Shown piece after piece: positions 8,615 through 17,022 of a stretch of 39,236 nucleotides of DNA. The first letter of the stretch is position 1, and the number at the start of each line of letters is the position of its first letter. The stretch comes from Actinomycetota bacterium (GTDB lineage Bacteria; Actinomycetota; Acidimicrobiia; Acidimicrobiales; Ilumatobacteraceae), in the NCBI GenBank assembly GCA_963169215.1, contig CAUJEE010000195.1, positions 1 through 39,236 of the forward strand, in the 5' to 3' direction. The notes below the pieces were generated by a model. The model was given only the letters and a program-made list of their open reading frames with translations, searched no databases and was not told the origin of the DNA. Made by a program: the position numbers and the translations under genes.

Positions 8615-8950
8615 ATGCGGCGGTGGTTGCTTGCTCTACTGATAACCGCTGTCGCATTGATCGGTGTGGCCGCACAGGCCACCGCTACCCGTACGACGGC
8701 CCTCGCACCATCGATCCTCGGCTACAACGCGCCCGACATCGCGCGCGTTGCGGTGCGGAGTCTGGCAGCTGCCGAGGTGGCGCGGGACCAGGTCGGCTGC
8801 AGTCGGGACCGCGCTGTCACGCCGGCGGTCGGGGTTCTCGGCACCCCTATGACCGCCAGTACCCTCAGCAACGCCACAGAAGCGGTTTCGGACGTTGTTT
8901 CGGGGTATGAAGCTGCTGACCGTGCCAGGTGGTGGTTCCGGGGAGCGTGA
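8615..8950 (+). pseudogene. leader-only remnant (cassette 5) with no recognisable toxin tip
   Basis: MRRWLLALLITAVALIGVAAQATA...SILGYNAPDIARVAVRSLAAAEVA...GTPMTASTLSNATEAV aligns by eye to the leader/linker of cassettes 1, 2 and 4, then stops about 20 aa after the junction. Confidence 0.55.
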
Positions 8951-9016
8951 CGGGCGCAGGGGGCAGTCGAGCACTCGGGACCGGCCCGGTGACATTCCGA
9001 GTGAATCTGAGGCACA

Positions 9017-9271
9017 ATGTCAGTCATGTCGATGATCGTCGAGGTTCCCGAACCGCTTGCAGCGAAGCTCGCTGCAGAAGCAGCACGCCGCGGGGTCAGC
9101 ATCGATCAGCTCACCGTCGAAGCGCTCCAGGACCACCTGAACGTCACCCACGACCCCACCCCCGAGTCGCTGGCTGGCTTCGTCGGTTCGTTCGATTCCG
9201 GCGACCCCGACTGGGCGGGCACCAACACCCACACCCTGCGCGCCGACACCGCTCCCCGCCGCACCGCCTGA
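9017..9271 (+). CDS. VapB-like antitoxin
   Basis: MSMIVEVPEPLAAKLAAEAARRGVSIDQLTVEALQDHL, followed by a PIN-domain ORF. Confidence 0.75.
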   Translation: MSVMSMIVEVPEPLAAKLAAEAARRGVSIDQLTVEALQDHLNVTHDPTPESLAGFVGSFDSGDPDWAGTNTHTLRADTAPRRTA

Positions 9272-9291
9272 AATCCTCACAGGATCGGCTC

Positions 9292-9540
9292 GTGCTGCTC
9301 ATCGACACCAACATCTGGCTCGCCGCCGGCGACCGCCGCTCCCGGCAACACCACGCCTGCACCACAGTGCTCGCCGACCATTCCCACGAACTCGCCGCGA
9401 CCACCCCCGTGATCGCCGAGACCGCCTCGCTGCTCCTCGACCGCGCCGGCCCTGCCGCCCAAGCCGGGTTCATCACCATGATCACCACCGGCCAACTTCA
9501 ACCCGTCGAGCTCCCGCTCGGTGCGGCGAGAAGTGGTTGA
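9292..9540 (+). pseudogene. PIN-domain (VapC-like) toxin, C-terminally truncated
   Basis: VLLIDTNIWLAAGDRRSRQH...ATTPVIAETASLLLDRAG...GQLQPVELPLGAARSG*; about 82 aa versus about 130 aa usual, lacking the distal acidic motifs. Confidence 0.65.
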
Positions 9541-9564
9541 CGCCTGAAGTCATTTGTATTACGT

Positions 9565-9828
9565 TTGCGGCGTGTGGAGATCCATCGTTCGGCGAGACGG
9601 CATGGGGTTCGTGATGCCGACATCGTGCATGCGCTCGGTCGTGTCGCTGTCGAGTGTGAGGTCGGTGACGATGAGTCGCCCCGCCGGTGGTTGGTGCTCG
9701 GCCCGGATCGTGCGGGGAACATGTTGGAGTTGGTCGTGCTTGTGTTCGACGACGGCCGTCAGATGGTGATCCACGCGATGGTGATGCGTGCGAAGTATCG
9801 GGCGTTGTTGCCCAAGGAGGCATGGTGA
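9565..9828 (+). CDS. BrnT-like / DUF4258-like toxin
   Basis: VEIHRSARRHGVRDADIVHALGRV...RWLVLGPDRAGNMLELVVLVF...IHAMVMRAKYRALLP; followed by a ribbon-helix-helix antitoxin. Confidence 0.7.
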   Translation: MRRVEIHRSARRHGVRDADIVHALGRVAVECEVGDDESPRRWLVLGPDRAGNMLELVVLVFDDGRQMVIHAMVMRAKYRALLPKEAW

Positions 9829-10103
9829 TGGGCAAGCGTGTAGTGGTCGGGGAGTCGAATGGTGTGCCGTTGTCGGATGCCGACATCGAGGCGTTGGCGG
9901 ATGAGGCCGAGCGCGGGTATCCGGTGAAGTCGTTGCGACGCCGTGGCGGCCGTCCGTTGCTGGGTTCTGCTCCGGCCGAGGTGGTGCCGGTGCGGATCGA
10001 TCCGGAGTTGAAGGCAGCGATCGACGCGCGTGCGACGGCCGACGAAACGACGACGAGCGAGGTCATTCGTGAGGCGTTGCGCAGGTACCTGGAGGTCGCC
10101 TGA
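9822..10103 (+). CDS. ribbon-helix-helix antitoxin (CopG/BrnA-like)
   Basis: VPVRIDPELKAAIDARATADETTTSEVIREALRRYLE; start overlaps the toxin stop. Confidence 0.75.
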   Translation: MVMGKRVVVGESNGVPLSDADIEALADEAERGYPVKSLRRRGGRPLLGSAPAEVVPVRIDPELKAAIDARATADETTTSEVIREALRRYLEVA

Positions 10104-10299
10104 CCACGGTGCTGGATCGCCCCTTGCCCTTGCGCCGGATCCCCGGAAGGTGGTGGTGGGTGTTGATCGTGGCCGCGTGAGCAGTCTGTGGCCCGCCATG
10201 CGATTCGTGGGAGCGACCTGGGGCAACCCAGCTGCTGCCGCATCGCGTCGGCGCACACTCGGCAGATCCGGCGGGCGCGGACAAGGGCCGAGACGCGGC

Positions 10300-10328
10300 G
10301 AACGGCCCGACCGGGGGCCGGGCCGTTC
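10300..10328 (-). terminator. hairpin terminator-like, downstream of the 10345..10653 gene
   Basis: GAACGGCCCG-N9-CGGGCCGTTC, perfect 10-bp stem, no T-run. Confidence 0.55.
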
Positions 10329-10344
10329 GACCGACATCACCAAC

Positions 10345-10653
10345 TCAGGCGCGCAGGCCCTTGTTGACCATTGCTACGACGGCATCCTTCAGCGGGATCG
10401 CCCCGTAGACGATGGCCCCGTTGGCCACGATGTTCTCCCACTTCTCCTCGAACATCAGCCCCCATCCGCCTGCCGGGTAGGCCTTGAGCAGCCAGACCAT
10501 CAAGATGCTGATGATCAGCGCCCAGTGCGCACCGATGACCGGAAGCTTGGTGATCAGCGTCTTCACCTTGGCCATCTCGAACACCGAGTCGATCACGGCG
10601 ACGACGGTGCTCAGCAGTACGGCGAGGAGAAGGATCGCTCCAAGTGTGTACAT
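10345..10653 (-). CDS. small membrane protein, function unknown
   Basis: MYTLGAILLLAVLLSTVVAVIDSVFE..., two or three hydrophobic segments, RBS-like ggagg upstream. Confidence 0.7.
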   Translation of the reverse strand: MYTLGAILLLAVLLSTVVAVIDSVFEMAKVKTLITKLPVIGAHWALIISILMVWLLKAYPAGGWGLMFEEKWENIVANGAIVYGAIPLKDAVVAMVNKGLRA

Positions 10654-10793
10654 GTGTACCTCCCTAGTACAGGCCCCCTTGCCTGCACGCGCGGACGGTA
10701 CTCTTCACGAACGCACAACCGGTGGATGGTGCGTCGTGCACCGTGGGCGGCAGGTGAGTATGATCCGCGCATGTTCACGAGGGTGGCCGGTCG

Positions 10794-11555
10794 GTGAGGG
10801 CGCAGGGTGCGGGCAAGGCGCAGCAGCGTGTCCGCCGCGTGCTCGGCCCACTGGCCAAGCGGCTGTGGCACTTCCACCTGGAGGGCCTCGAGCGGCTGCC
10901 CGCCGAAGGCCCGGCCATCCTGTGCGCCAACCACGTCAGCTTCCTCGACTCGGCGTTCATCATGCTGCACGCCCCGCGCAACATCAGCTTCGTCGGCAAG
11001 GCCGAGTACATGGACTCGTGGAAGACCAAGTACCTGTTCCCGGCGATGGGCATGATCCCCATCGATCGCTCGGGAGGCGACAAGAGCCAGGCCGCGCTCG
11101 ACACTGCCGAGCGAGTGCTGCGCCGCGGCGAACTGTTCGGCATCTTCCCCGAGGGCACCCGCAGCCGCGACGGCGTGCTGTGCAAGGGGCGCACGGGCGC
11201 GGTGCGACTGGCGATCAAGGTCGGTTGCCCGATCTTCCCCGTCGGTGTGGTCGGCACCCGCGAGATCCAGCCGCCCGACGCCAAGTTCCCCAAGCTGTTC
11301 CGCGATTGCACGATCAAGATCGGGCGCCCGATCAACGTCGAGCGCTACCTGCAGCGCAACGACGAGCACAAGGCGCTGCGCCAGATCACCGATGAGCTGA
11401 TGTTCGAGATCCGCGAGCTCACCGGCCAGCAGTACCGCAACGTGTACGCCGGCCAGGCCGACACCCTGCAGGCCGCGCCCGCTCGTGTGGGCACCGTGCT
11501 CGATCGCCCCGACGAGTCGATGCTCGTCGGCGCCGGCAGCAGCACCGCCGCCTGA
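10794..11555 (+). CDS. plsC: 1-acyl-sn-glycerol-3-phosphate acyltransferase (PlsC family)
   Basis: NHVSFLDSAFI (NHxxxxD) and FPEGTRSRDG motifs. Confidence 0.88.
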   Translation: MRAQGAGKAQQRVRRVLGPLAKRLWHFHLEGLERLPAEGPAILCANHVSFLDSAFIMLHAPRNISFVGKAEYMDSWKTKYLFPAMGMIPIDRSGGDKSQAALDTAERVLRRGELFGIFPEGTRSRDGVLCKGRTGAVRLAIKVGCPIFPVGVVGTREIQPPDAKFPKLFRDCTIKIGRPINVERYLQRNDEHKALRQITDELMFEIRELTGQQYRNVYAGQADTLQAAPARVGTVLDRPDESMLVGAGSSTAA

Positions 11556-11765
11556 CCCTCGCCCTGGTCGCCTGAAGACGCCGCCTGGGCCACCTCTCGT
11601 CGCCCCCGCACGCGCCTTGGTGGGCGCGATTCATCCCGGCGTGTGGCACTAATCGCGCCCGTTGGGGCCGGCGCGGTCAGGAGCGGGAGGAATCGCGCCC
11701 GACCTGAGTGGGGTCGGCGAAATGGCCGGGTGCCCGCGCGGGGGCGCCCGTAGACTGGCGCACCT

Positions 11766-13739
11766 ATGGCCGACATCACGATCTCGCTCCCGGATGGTTC
11801 GCAGCGCACGCTCCCCGCGGGTGCCACTGCCACCACCCTGGCGCAGAGCATCGGCAGCCGCCTGGCCAAGGCGGCGGTGGCGGCGGTGGTGAACGGCGCC
11901 GAGGCCGACCTCGGCGCGCCGCTGCCCGACGGCGCGACGGTGGCGATCATCACCGCCGACAGCGACGAGGGAAGGCACGTGCTGCGCCACTCGACGGCGC
12001 ACGTGATGGCCCAGGCCGTCACCCGCCTGTTCCCCGGCGCGAAGTACTCCATCGGCCCGGCGATCAACGACGGCTTCTACTACGACTTCGAGCTGCCCGG
12101 CGGGCGCACCTTCACCGAGGCCGACCTGGCCACGATCGAGGCCGAGATGGCTGCCATCGTCAAGGCCGACCAGCCCTTCGAGCGAGCCGAGTTACCCGCA
12201 GCCGAAGCGCTGGAGGTGTTCGCCGCCCAGCCCTACAAGCGCGAGATCATCGAGCGCGTCAGCACCGGCGCGGCCGACAGTGAAGATGCCGGCGAGATCG
12301 GCTCGGGCGAGACGATCAGCGTGTACCGCAACACGCCCGAGTTCGTCGACCTGTGCCGCGGCCCGCACGTGCCCAGCACAGGCAGGCTCGGCCACTTCAA
12401 GCTGATGAAGGTGGCCGGTGCCTACTGGCGCGGCAACGAGAAGGGCCCGATGCTGCAGCGCATCTACGGCACGGCATGGGACACCAAGGCCGCGCTGGAA
12501 GAGCACCTGCACCGCATGGAGGAAGCCGAGAAGCGCGACCACCGCAAGCTGGCCGTCGAGCTCGACCTGCTCAGCTTCCCCAGCCAGCTCGGTGGCGGTC
12601 TGGCGGTGTGGCACCCCAAGGGCGCGCTGGTGCGCAAGCTGATGGAGGATTACAGCCGTCAGCGGCACATCGACGGCGACTACCAGTTCGTGTTCACACC
12701 GCACCTGGCCAACGCCAACTTGTTCCAGACGTCGGGTCACCTCGACTTCTACAAGGACGGCATGTACCCGCCGATGGAGATGGACAACGGCACGTACTAC
12801 CCGAAGCCGATGAACTGCCCGATGCACTGTCTCATCTTCGACAGCCGCCAGCGCAGCTACCGCGAGCTGCCGCTGCGCCTGTTCGAGCTGGGCACGGTTT
12901 ATCGCTACGAGCGTGCCGGCACGCTGCACGGCCTGATGCGCATCCGCGGCTTCACCCAGGACGACAGCCACATCTACTGCCGTGAAGACCAGTTGCAGGA
13001 CGAGATCGCCTCGCTGCTCGACTTCGTGATGAGCGTGCTGCGCGCTTTCGGCTTCGACGAGTTCACCGCCAACCTGTCGACCAAAGACCCGCAGAAGTAC
13101 GTCGGCGACGACGACATCTGGGACCGAGCCACGGCCGCGCTGCAGGCCGCGCTGGAGAAGTACGGGCTGGCCTACAAGGTGAAAGAAGGCGACGCCGCGT
13201 TCTACGGCCCGAAGATCGACATCGACGTGAAGGACGCGATCGGGCGCACTTGGCAGCTGAGCACGATCCAGTGCGACTTCAACCTGCCCGAGCGTTTCGC
13301 CCTCGAGTACGTCGGTGCCGACGGCAACCGCCATCGCCCGATCATGTTGCACCGCGCCCTGTTCGGCTCGGTCGAGCGCTTCTTCGGTGTGCTGCTCGAG
13401 CACTACGCGGGAGCATTCCCCACCTGGCTGGCCCCTGTGCAGGCGCGGGTGCTGCCGGTGGCCGAGGGGCACCAGGCCTACGCCGAGCAGGTGCTCGCCC
13501 GGCTGGCGAAGGAGGGCTTGCGCGCCGACCTGGTGGAGGCCACCGACCAGCTCGGCCGGCGCATCCGCACGGCGAAGATGGAGAAGATCCCCTATGTGCT
13601 CGTGGTGGGCGACGACGACGTCGCCGCCGGCACACTGGGCGTGAACCCGCGCGGTGGCGAAGTTGAGCGCGGTGTGGCCGTCGATGCCTTCGTGCAGCGC
13701 GTGCACGACGAGGTCGCCGCGCAACTGGCCATGGCCTAG
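11766..13739 (+). CDS. thrS: threonyl-tRNA synthetase
   Basis: TGS domain start, HSTAHVMAQAV, GPHVPSTG, MNCPMHCLIF, RIRGFTQDDSHIYCR, anticodon-binding C-terminus. Confidence 0.97.
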   Translation: MADITISLPDGSQRTLPAGATATTLAQSIGSRLAKAAVAAVVNGAEADLGAPLPDGATVAIITADSDEGRHVLRHSTAHVMAQAVTRLFPGAKYSIGPAINDGFYYDFELPGGRTFTEADLATIEAEMAAIVKADQPFERAELPAAEALEVFAAQPYKREIIERVSTGAADSEDAGEIGSGETISVYRNTPEFVDLCRGPHVPSTGRLGHFKLMKVAGAYWRGNEKGPMLQRIYGTAWDTKAALEEHLHRMEEAEKRDHRKLAVELDLLSFPSQLGGGLAVWHPKGALVRKLMEDYSRQRHIDGDYQFVFTPHLANANLFQTSGHLDFYKDGMYPPMEMDNGTYYPKPMNCPMHCLIFDSRQRSYRELPLRLFELGTVYRYERAGTLHGLMRIRGFTQDDSHIYCREDQLQDEIASLLDFVMSVLRAFGFDEFTANLSTKDPQKYVGDDDIWDRATAALQAALEKYGLAYKVKEGDAAFYGPKIDIDVKDAIGRTWQLSTIQCDFNLPERFALEYVGADGNRHRPIMLHRALFGSVERFFGVLLEHYAGAFPTWLAPVQARVLPVAEGHQAYAEQVLARLAKEGLRADLVEATDQLGRRIRTAKMEKIPYVLVVGDDDVAAGTLGVNPRGGEVERGVAVDAFVQRVHDEVAAQLAMA

Positions 13740-13752
13740 CCGCTTCAGCCGG

Positions 13753-14457
13753 TCAGCACAGGTTGCCGACGCCGTAGACGCGCCACGACCCGTCCGGCTT
13801 GGTGACGGTGACGAACGCCAAGCCGATCCTGCTCACGTTGGGGTGGGTGAGGATCTCGTAGTGCTTGGGCTTTGAGTAGTCGCCGCTGCTCGAGTTGAAC
13901 CAGCCGTTGATGATGCGCGACGGGGCGGTGTCTTCGCCGCCGGGGGCCGAACGCCCGTAGAAGCCGACCACCTGCCAGCCACAGTCGGCCATCCCGTGGC
14001 TGAGCGAGCCCTGCGCGGCGAGCTTCTTGGCCCACGAGCAGGCATTGGCGTTGCTCATCGTGCCCAGCGGGGCCAGCCCCAGGCCGGCGCGCAGGTTGTT
14101 GATCGAGCTGGCCGAGTAGCTGCTGCAGCCGCTAACCGTGCCGCTCGGCGCGGGCGGCTGCGTGGCGGCCGGCTTGGGTGGAGGCGGAGGCGGTGGGGGA
14201 GTGGTGGTCGTCGTCGTGGTCGTCGTCGTGGTGGTCGACGTGGTCGTGGTGGTCGACGTGCTGGTGGTGCTCGTCGACGACGGGGCGGGGGTGGTGCTCG
14301 CGGTGGTGACCGCGCCCGAGTCGGCCGCGGCCCGCCCGGAGTCGCCCTCGCCGAACGCGCCCAGAGACCAGGCGGCGGTGGTGACGACACCGACCAACCC
14401 GAACGTCGCGGCGGCGATGACGAGCGCGGCCTTGGCCGCACCTCTGTCACGCTTCAT
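13753..14457 (-). CDS. CAP/SCP-domain secreted protein with Thr/Ser/Pro-rich linker
   Basis: N-terminal TM, long T/S/P tract, then NNLRAGLGLAPL...ACSWAKKLAAQGSLSHG...GEDTAPSRIINGWFNSS...HYEILTHPNVSRIGLAFV. Confidence 0.85.
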   Translation of the reverse strand: MKRDRGAAKAALVIAAATFGLVGVVTTAAWSLGAFGEGDSGRAAADSGAVTTASTTPAPSSTSTTSTSTTTTTSTTTTTTTTTTTTPPPPPPPPKPAATQPPAPSGTVSGCSSYSASSINNLRAGLGLAPLGTMSNANACSWAKKLAAQGSLSHGMADCGWQVVGFYGRSAPGGEDTAPSRIINGWFNSSSGDYSKPKHYEILTHPNVSRIGLAFVTVTKPDGSWRVYGVGNLC

Positions 14458-14542
14458 GCTTGCTTCCTCCTCGCGCCCGCTCGGAACCACCAGTTTGCCA
14501 CGCTCCTGAACCGCGTCCGAGCACCGCGATAGCGTCAGTGGT

Positions 14543-15058
14543 GTGACCCTCGACCGAATCTGGAACGGCTGGCGCGCTGAGTATGTGAACGACTCCGGTG
14601 CGCGCGAATCCGAGCCTTACGGCAGCGTGTTCACCCGCATCCTCGCCTCCGGATTGCCCGACGAAGAGGCCAACATCGTGTGCCGCGGCACCTTGGTGTT
14701 CGCCATCCTGAATGCCTTCCCATACACGTCGGGGCACCTGATGGTGCTGCCCTATCGCGAGGTCGCGGCCCTCGAACAGCTCACCGGCGCGGAAACCGGC
14801 GAACTGTGGGCCACCGTCACCGATGCGGTGCGCGCGGTGAAGGCGGCCTTCACGCCCGGGGGCATCAACGTGGGCATCAACCTCGGCCGCGCCGCCGGTG
14901 GCAGCATCAGCGAGCACCTGCACGTGCACGTCGTGCCCCGCTGGACCGGCGACGGCAACTTCATGACCGCCGTTGCCGAGGCGCGCACGTTGCCCGAGCC
15001 GCTCTCGTTGTCGGCCGCCAAGCTGCGTGCCGCGTGGCCCGCTAAGGGGCAACAGTGA
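14543..15058 (+). CDS. HIT family hydrolase
   Basis: NAFPYTSGHLMVLPYR and SEHLHVHVVPRW (HxHxH). Confidence 0.9.
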   Translation: MTLDRIWNGWRAEYVNDSGARESEPYGSVFTRILASGLPDEEANIVCRGTLVFAILNAFPYTSGHLMVLPYREVAALEQLTGAETGELWATVTDAVRAVKAAFTPGGINVGINLGRAAGGSISEHLHVHVVPRWTGDGNFMTAVAEARTLPEPLSLSAAKLRAAWPAKGQQ

Positions 15059-15552
15059 GCGACGTCGTCGTGCGCACTGTCGCCGTCGGCGACGACCACG
15101 CACTGCTCGGCGACATCGTGCGCCGCGCCTACTTCGCGTTGCCCGACTACCCGCGCGATTCGGAGTACGACGAGATCATCGCCGATGTCGCCGGCCGCGC
15201 GGTCGAGGAGGGGGCAACGGTCGCCGTCGCCGAGCTCGACGGTGTGCCCGTCGGGTGCGTCACCTTCGTCGTGCCCGGCGGCCCGGGTCACGAGTTCGCC
15301 GACCAGCAATCAGCCAGCTTCCGCTACTTCGGGGTCGACCCTGCGGTGCAAGGCCGCGGTGTGGGCGAGGCGATGGTGCGGTGGTGCATCGACCGCGCCC
15401 GCGCCGAGGGCTGGCCGCGCTTGCGCATACACACCTTGGAGTCGATGCCCGCAGCCCGACGGCTGTACGAGCGGATGGGGTTCGTGCGCGACCAAACCAA
15501 CGACGAGGTGTGGGACGGCATCCTCGGCATGGCGTTCGTGTTCCACACGTAA
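15055..15552 (+). CDS. GNAT family N-acetyltransferase
   Basis: VDPAVQGRGVGEAMVRWCIDRARAEGWPRLRIHTLESMPAARRLYERMGF; ATGA-type overlap with HIT gene. Confidence 0.9.
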   Translation: MSDVVVRTVAVGDDHALLGDIVRRAYFALPDYPRDSEYDEIIADVAGRAVEEGATVAVAELDGVPVGCVTFVVPGGPGHEFADQQSASFRYFGVDPAVQGRGVGEAMVRWCIDRARAEGWPRLRIHTLESMPAARRLYERMGFVRDQTNDEVWDGILGMAFVFHT

Positions 15553-15619
15553 GGCTCGCAGCACCGGCCGCCTCGGCCGCACCGGCAAGGCCGCCCCGGC
15601 AGCGAGCAGAGCGAGTTGA

Positions 15620-16888
15620 TCAGCGCGCTGCGAGCGGAACGTAGTCGCGAGCTTCGACGCCGGCGTACCACTGGCGCGGGCGGCTGATCTTCTGCTCTTT
15701 GTCGCCCAGCAACTCTTGCCAGTGCGCCAGCCAGCCGGCCATGCGCGGGATCGCGAACAGCACGGTGAACATCGCCACCGGGAAGCCGAGCGCCTGGTAG
15801 ATGAGTCCGGAGTAGAAGTCGACGTTGGGGTACAGCTTGCGATCGATGAAGTACGAGTCGCTGAGCGCGACCTCCTCCAGCTTGAGCGCGATGTCGAGCA
15901 GCGGGTTCTTGCCGGTCACCTCGAACACCTCGTACGCGGTCTGCTTGATGATCGTGGCCCGCGGGTCGTAGTTCTTGTACACGCGGTGGCCGAACCCCAT
16001 CAGTCGCCCGCCGGTGCCGCTCTTCACCTCCTCGATGAAGGCCGGCACGTTGTCGAGGCTGCCGATCTCGGCCAGCATGTGCACGACTGCCTCGTTGGCG
16101 CCGCCGTGCAGCGGGCCGTAAAGCGCGGAGGCCGCGGCCGCGGCCGACGAGTAGGGGTCGGCGTGGCTGGAGCCGACGACGCGCATCGCGGTGGTGCCGC
16201 AGTTCTGCTCGTGGTCGGCGTGGAGGATGAACAGCACGTCCATCGCCCGCTCGAGGCGCGGGTCGACGTTGTAGTCGCCGACGCGCCACATCATGTTGAG
16301 GAAGTTGGCGGGGAACGACAGATCGTTGTTGGGGTACACGAACGGCAGGCCCACCGAGAAGCGGTAGCACATCGCCGCCAACGTGGGTGTCTTCGCGATC
16401 AGGCGCAGGATCTGCTTGTCGCGGCTGGCCTTGTCGTCAGTGTCCTTGGCGTCGTCGTAGAACGTGCCCAGCGCGGCCAGCGCGCTCACCAACATGCCCA
16501 TCGGGTGCGCGTTGTAGTGGAAGCCGTCGACGAACCGCTTGCGCATGTTCTCGTGGATGAAGGTGTGGCTGGTGACGTCGCTCTTCCACTGCGCCAACTG
16601 TGTGCTGTCGGGCAGCTCACCGTTGAGCAGCAGGTAGGCCACTTCCAGGTAAGTGCTCTGCTCGGCCAACTGTTCGATCGGGTAACCGCGGTAGCGCAGG
16701 ATGCCGTTGTCGCCGTCGAGGTAGGTGATCGCGCTCTTGCAGGCCGCGGTCTGCAGGTATGCCGGGTCGTAGACGAACAGCGAGGGATCGAGCTCGCGGA
16801 TCGCCGACGCCGGGAACACCCCACCCTCGATCGGTACGGTTACCGTCTTACCCGTGCGGTCGTCGGTGATGGTGATGGTGTCGGGCAT
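15620..16888 (-). CDS. gltA: citrate synthase
   Basis: YRGYPIEQLAEQSTYLEVAYLLLNGELP, HADHEQNCGTTAMRVVGSS, GPLHGGANEAV, GFGHRVYKNYDPRA. Confidence 0.96.
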   Translation of the reverse strand: MPDTITITDDRTGKTVTVPIEGGVFPASAIRELDPSLFVYDPAYLQTAACKSAITYLDGDNGILRYRGYPIEQLAEQSTYLEVAYLLLNGELPDSTQLAQWKSDVTSHTFIHENMRKRFVDGFHYNAHPMGMLVSALAALGTFYDDAKDTDDKASRDKQILRLIAKTPTLAAMCYRFSVGLPFVYPNNDLSFPANFLNMMWRVGDYNVDPRLERAMDVLFILHADHEQNCGTTAMRVVGSSHADPYSSAAAAASALYGPLHGGANEAVVHMLAEIGSLDNVPAFIEEVKSGTGGRLMGFGHRVYKNYDPRATIIKQTAYEVFEVTGKNPLLDIALKLEEVALSDSYFIDRKLYPNVDFYSGLIYQALGFPVAMFTVLFAIPRMAGWLAHWQELLGDKEQKISRPRQWYAGVEARDYVPLAAR

Positions 16889-17022
16889 GTTCTTCCCTTC
16901 GGCGACACGTGTTGCTGCGGGGGCTTTCTCCCCCAGCAGTTGAGACTAGCGGCGACCCCCGGCAAGCACCCCAACGGTCGTCCGGGCGCGGGGTCCGGCA
17001 CCGCCACCGGGCGCGCCGGGCA

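Noticed and set aside
14190-14290. Simple GTCGTC/GTGGTC-type repeats
   Set aside because: They encode the Thr/Ser linker of the CAP-domain protein; not a CRISPR or independent repeat element.
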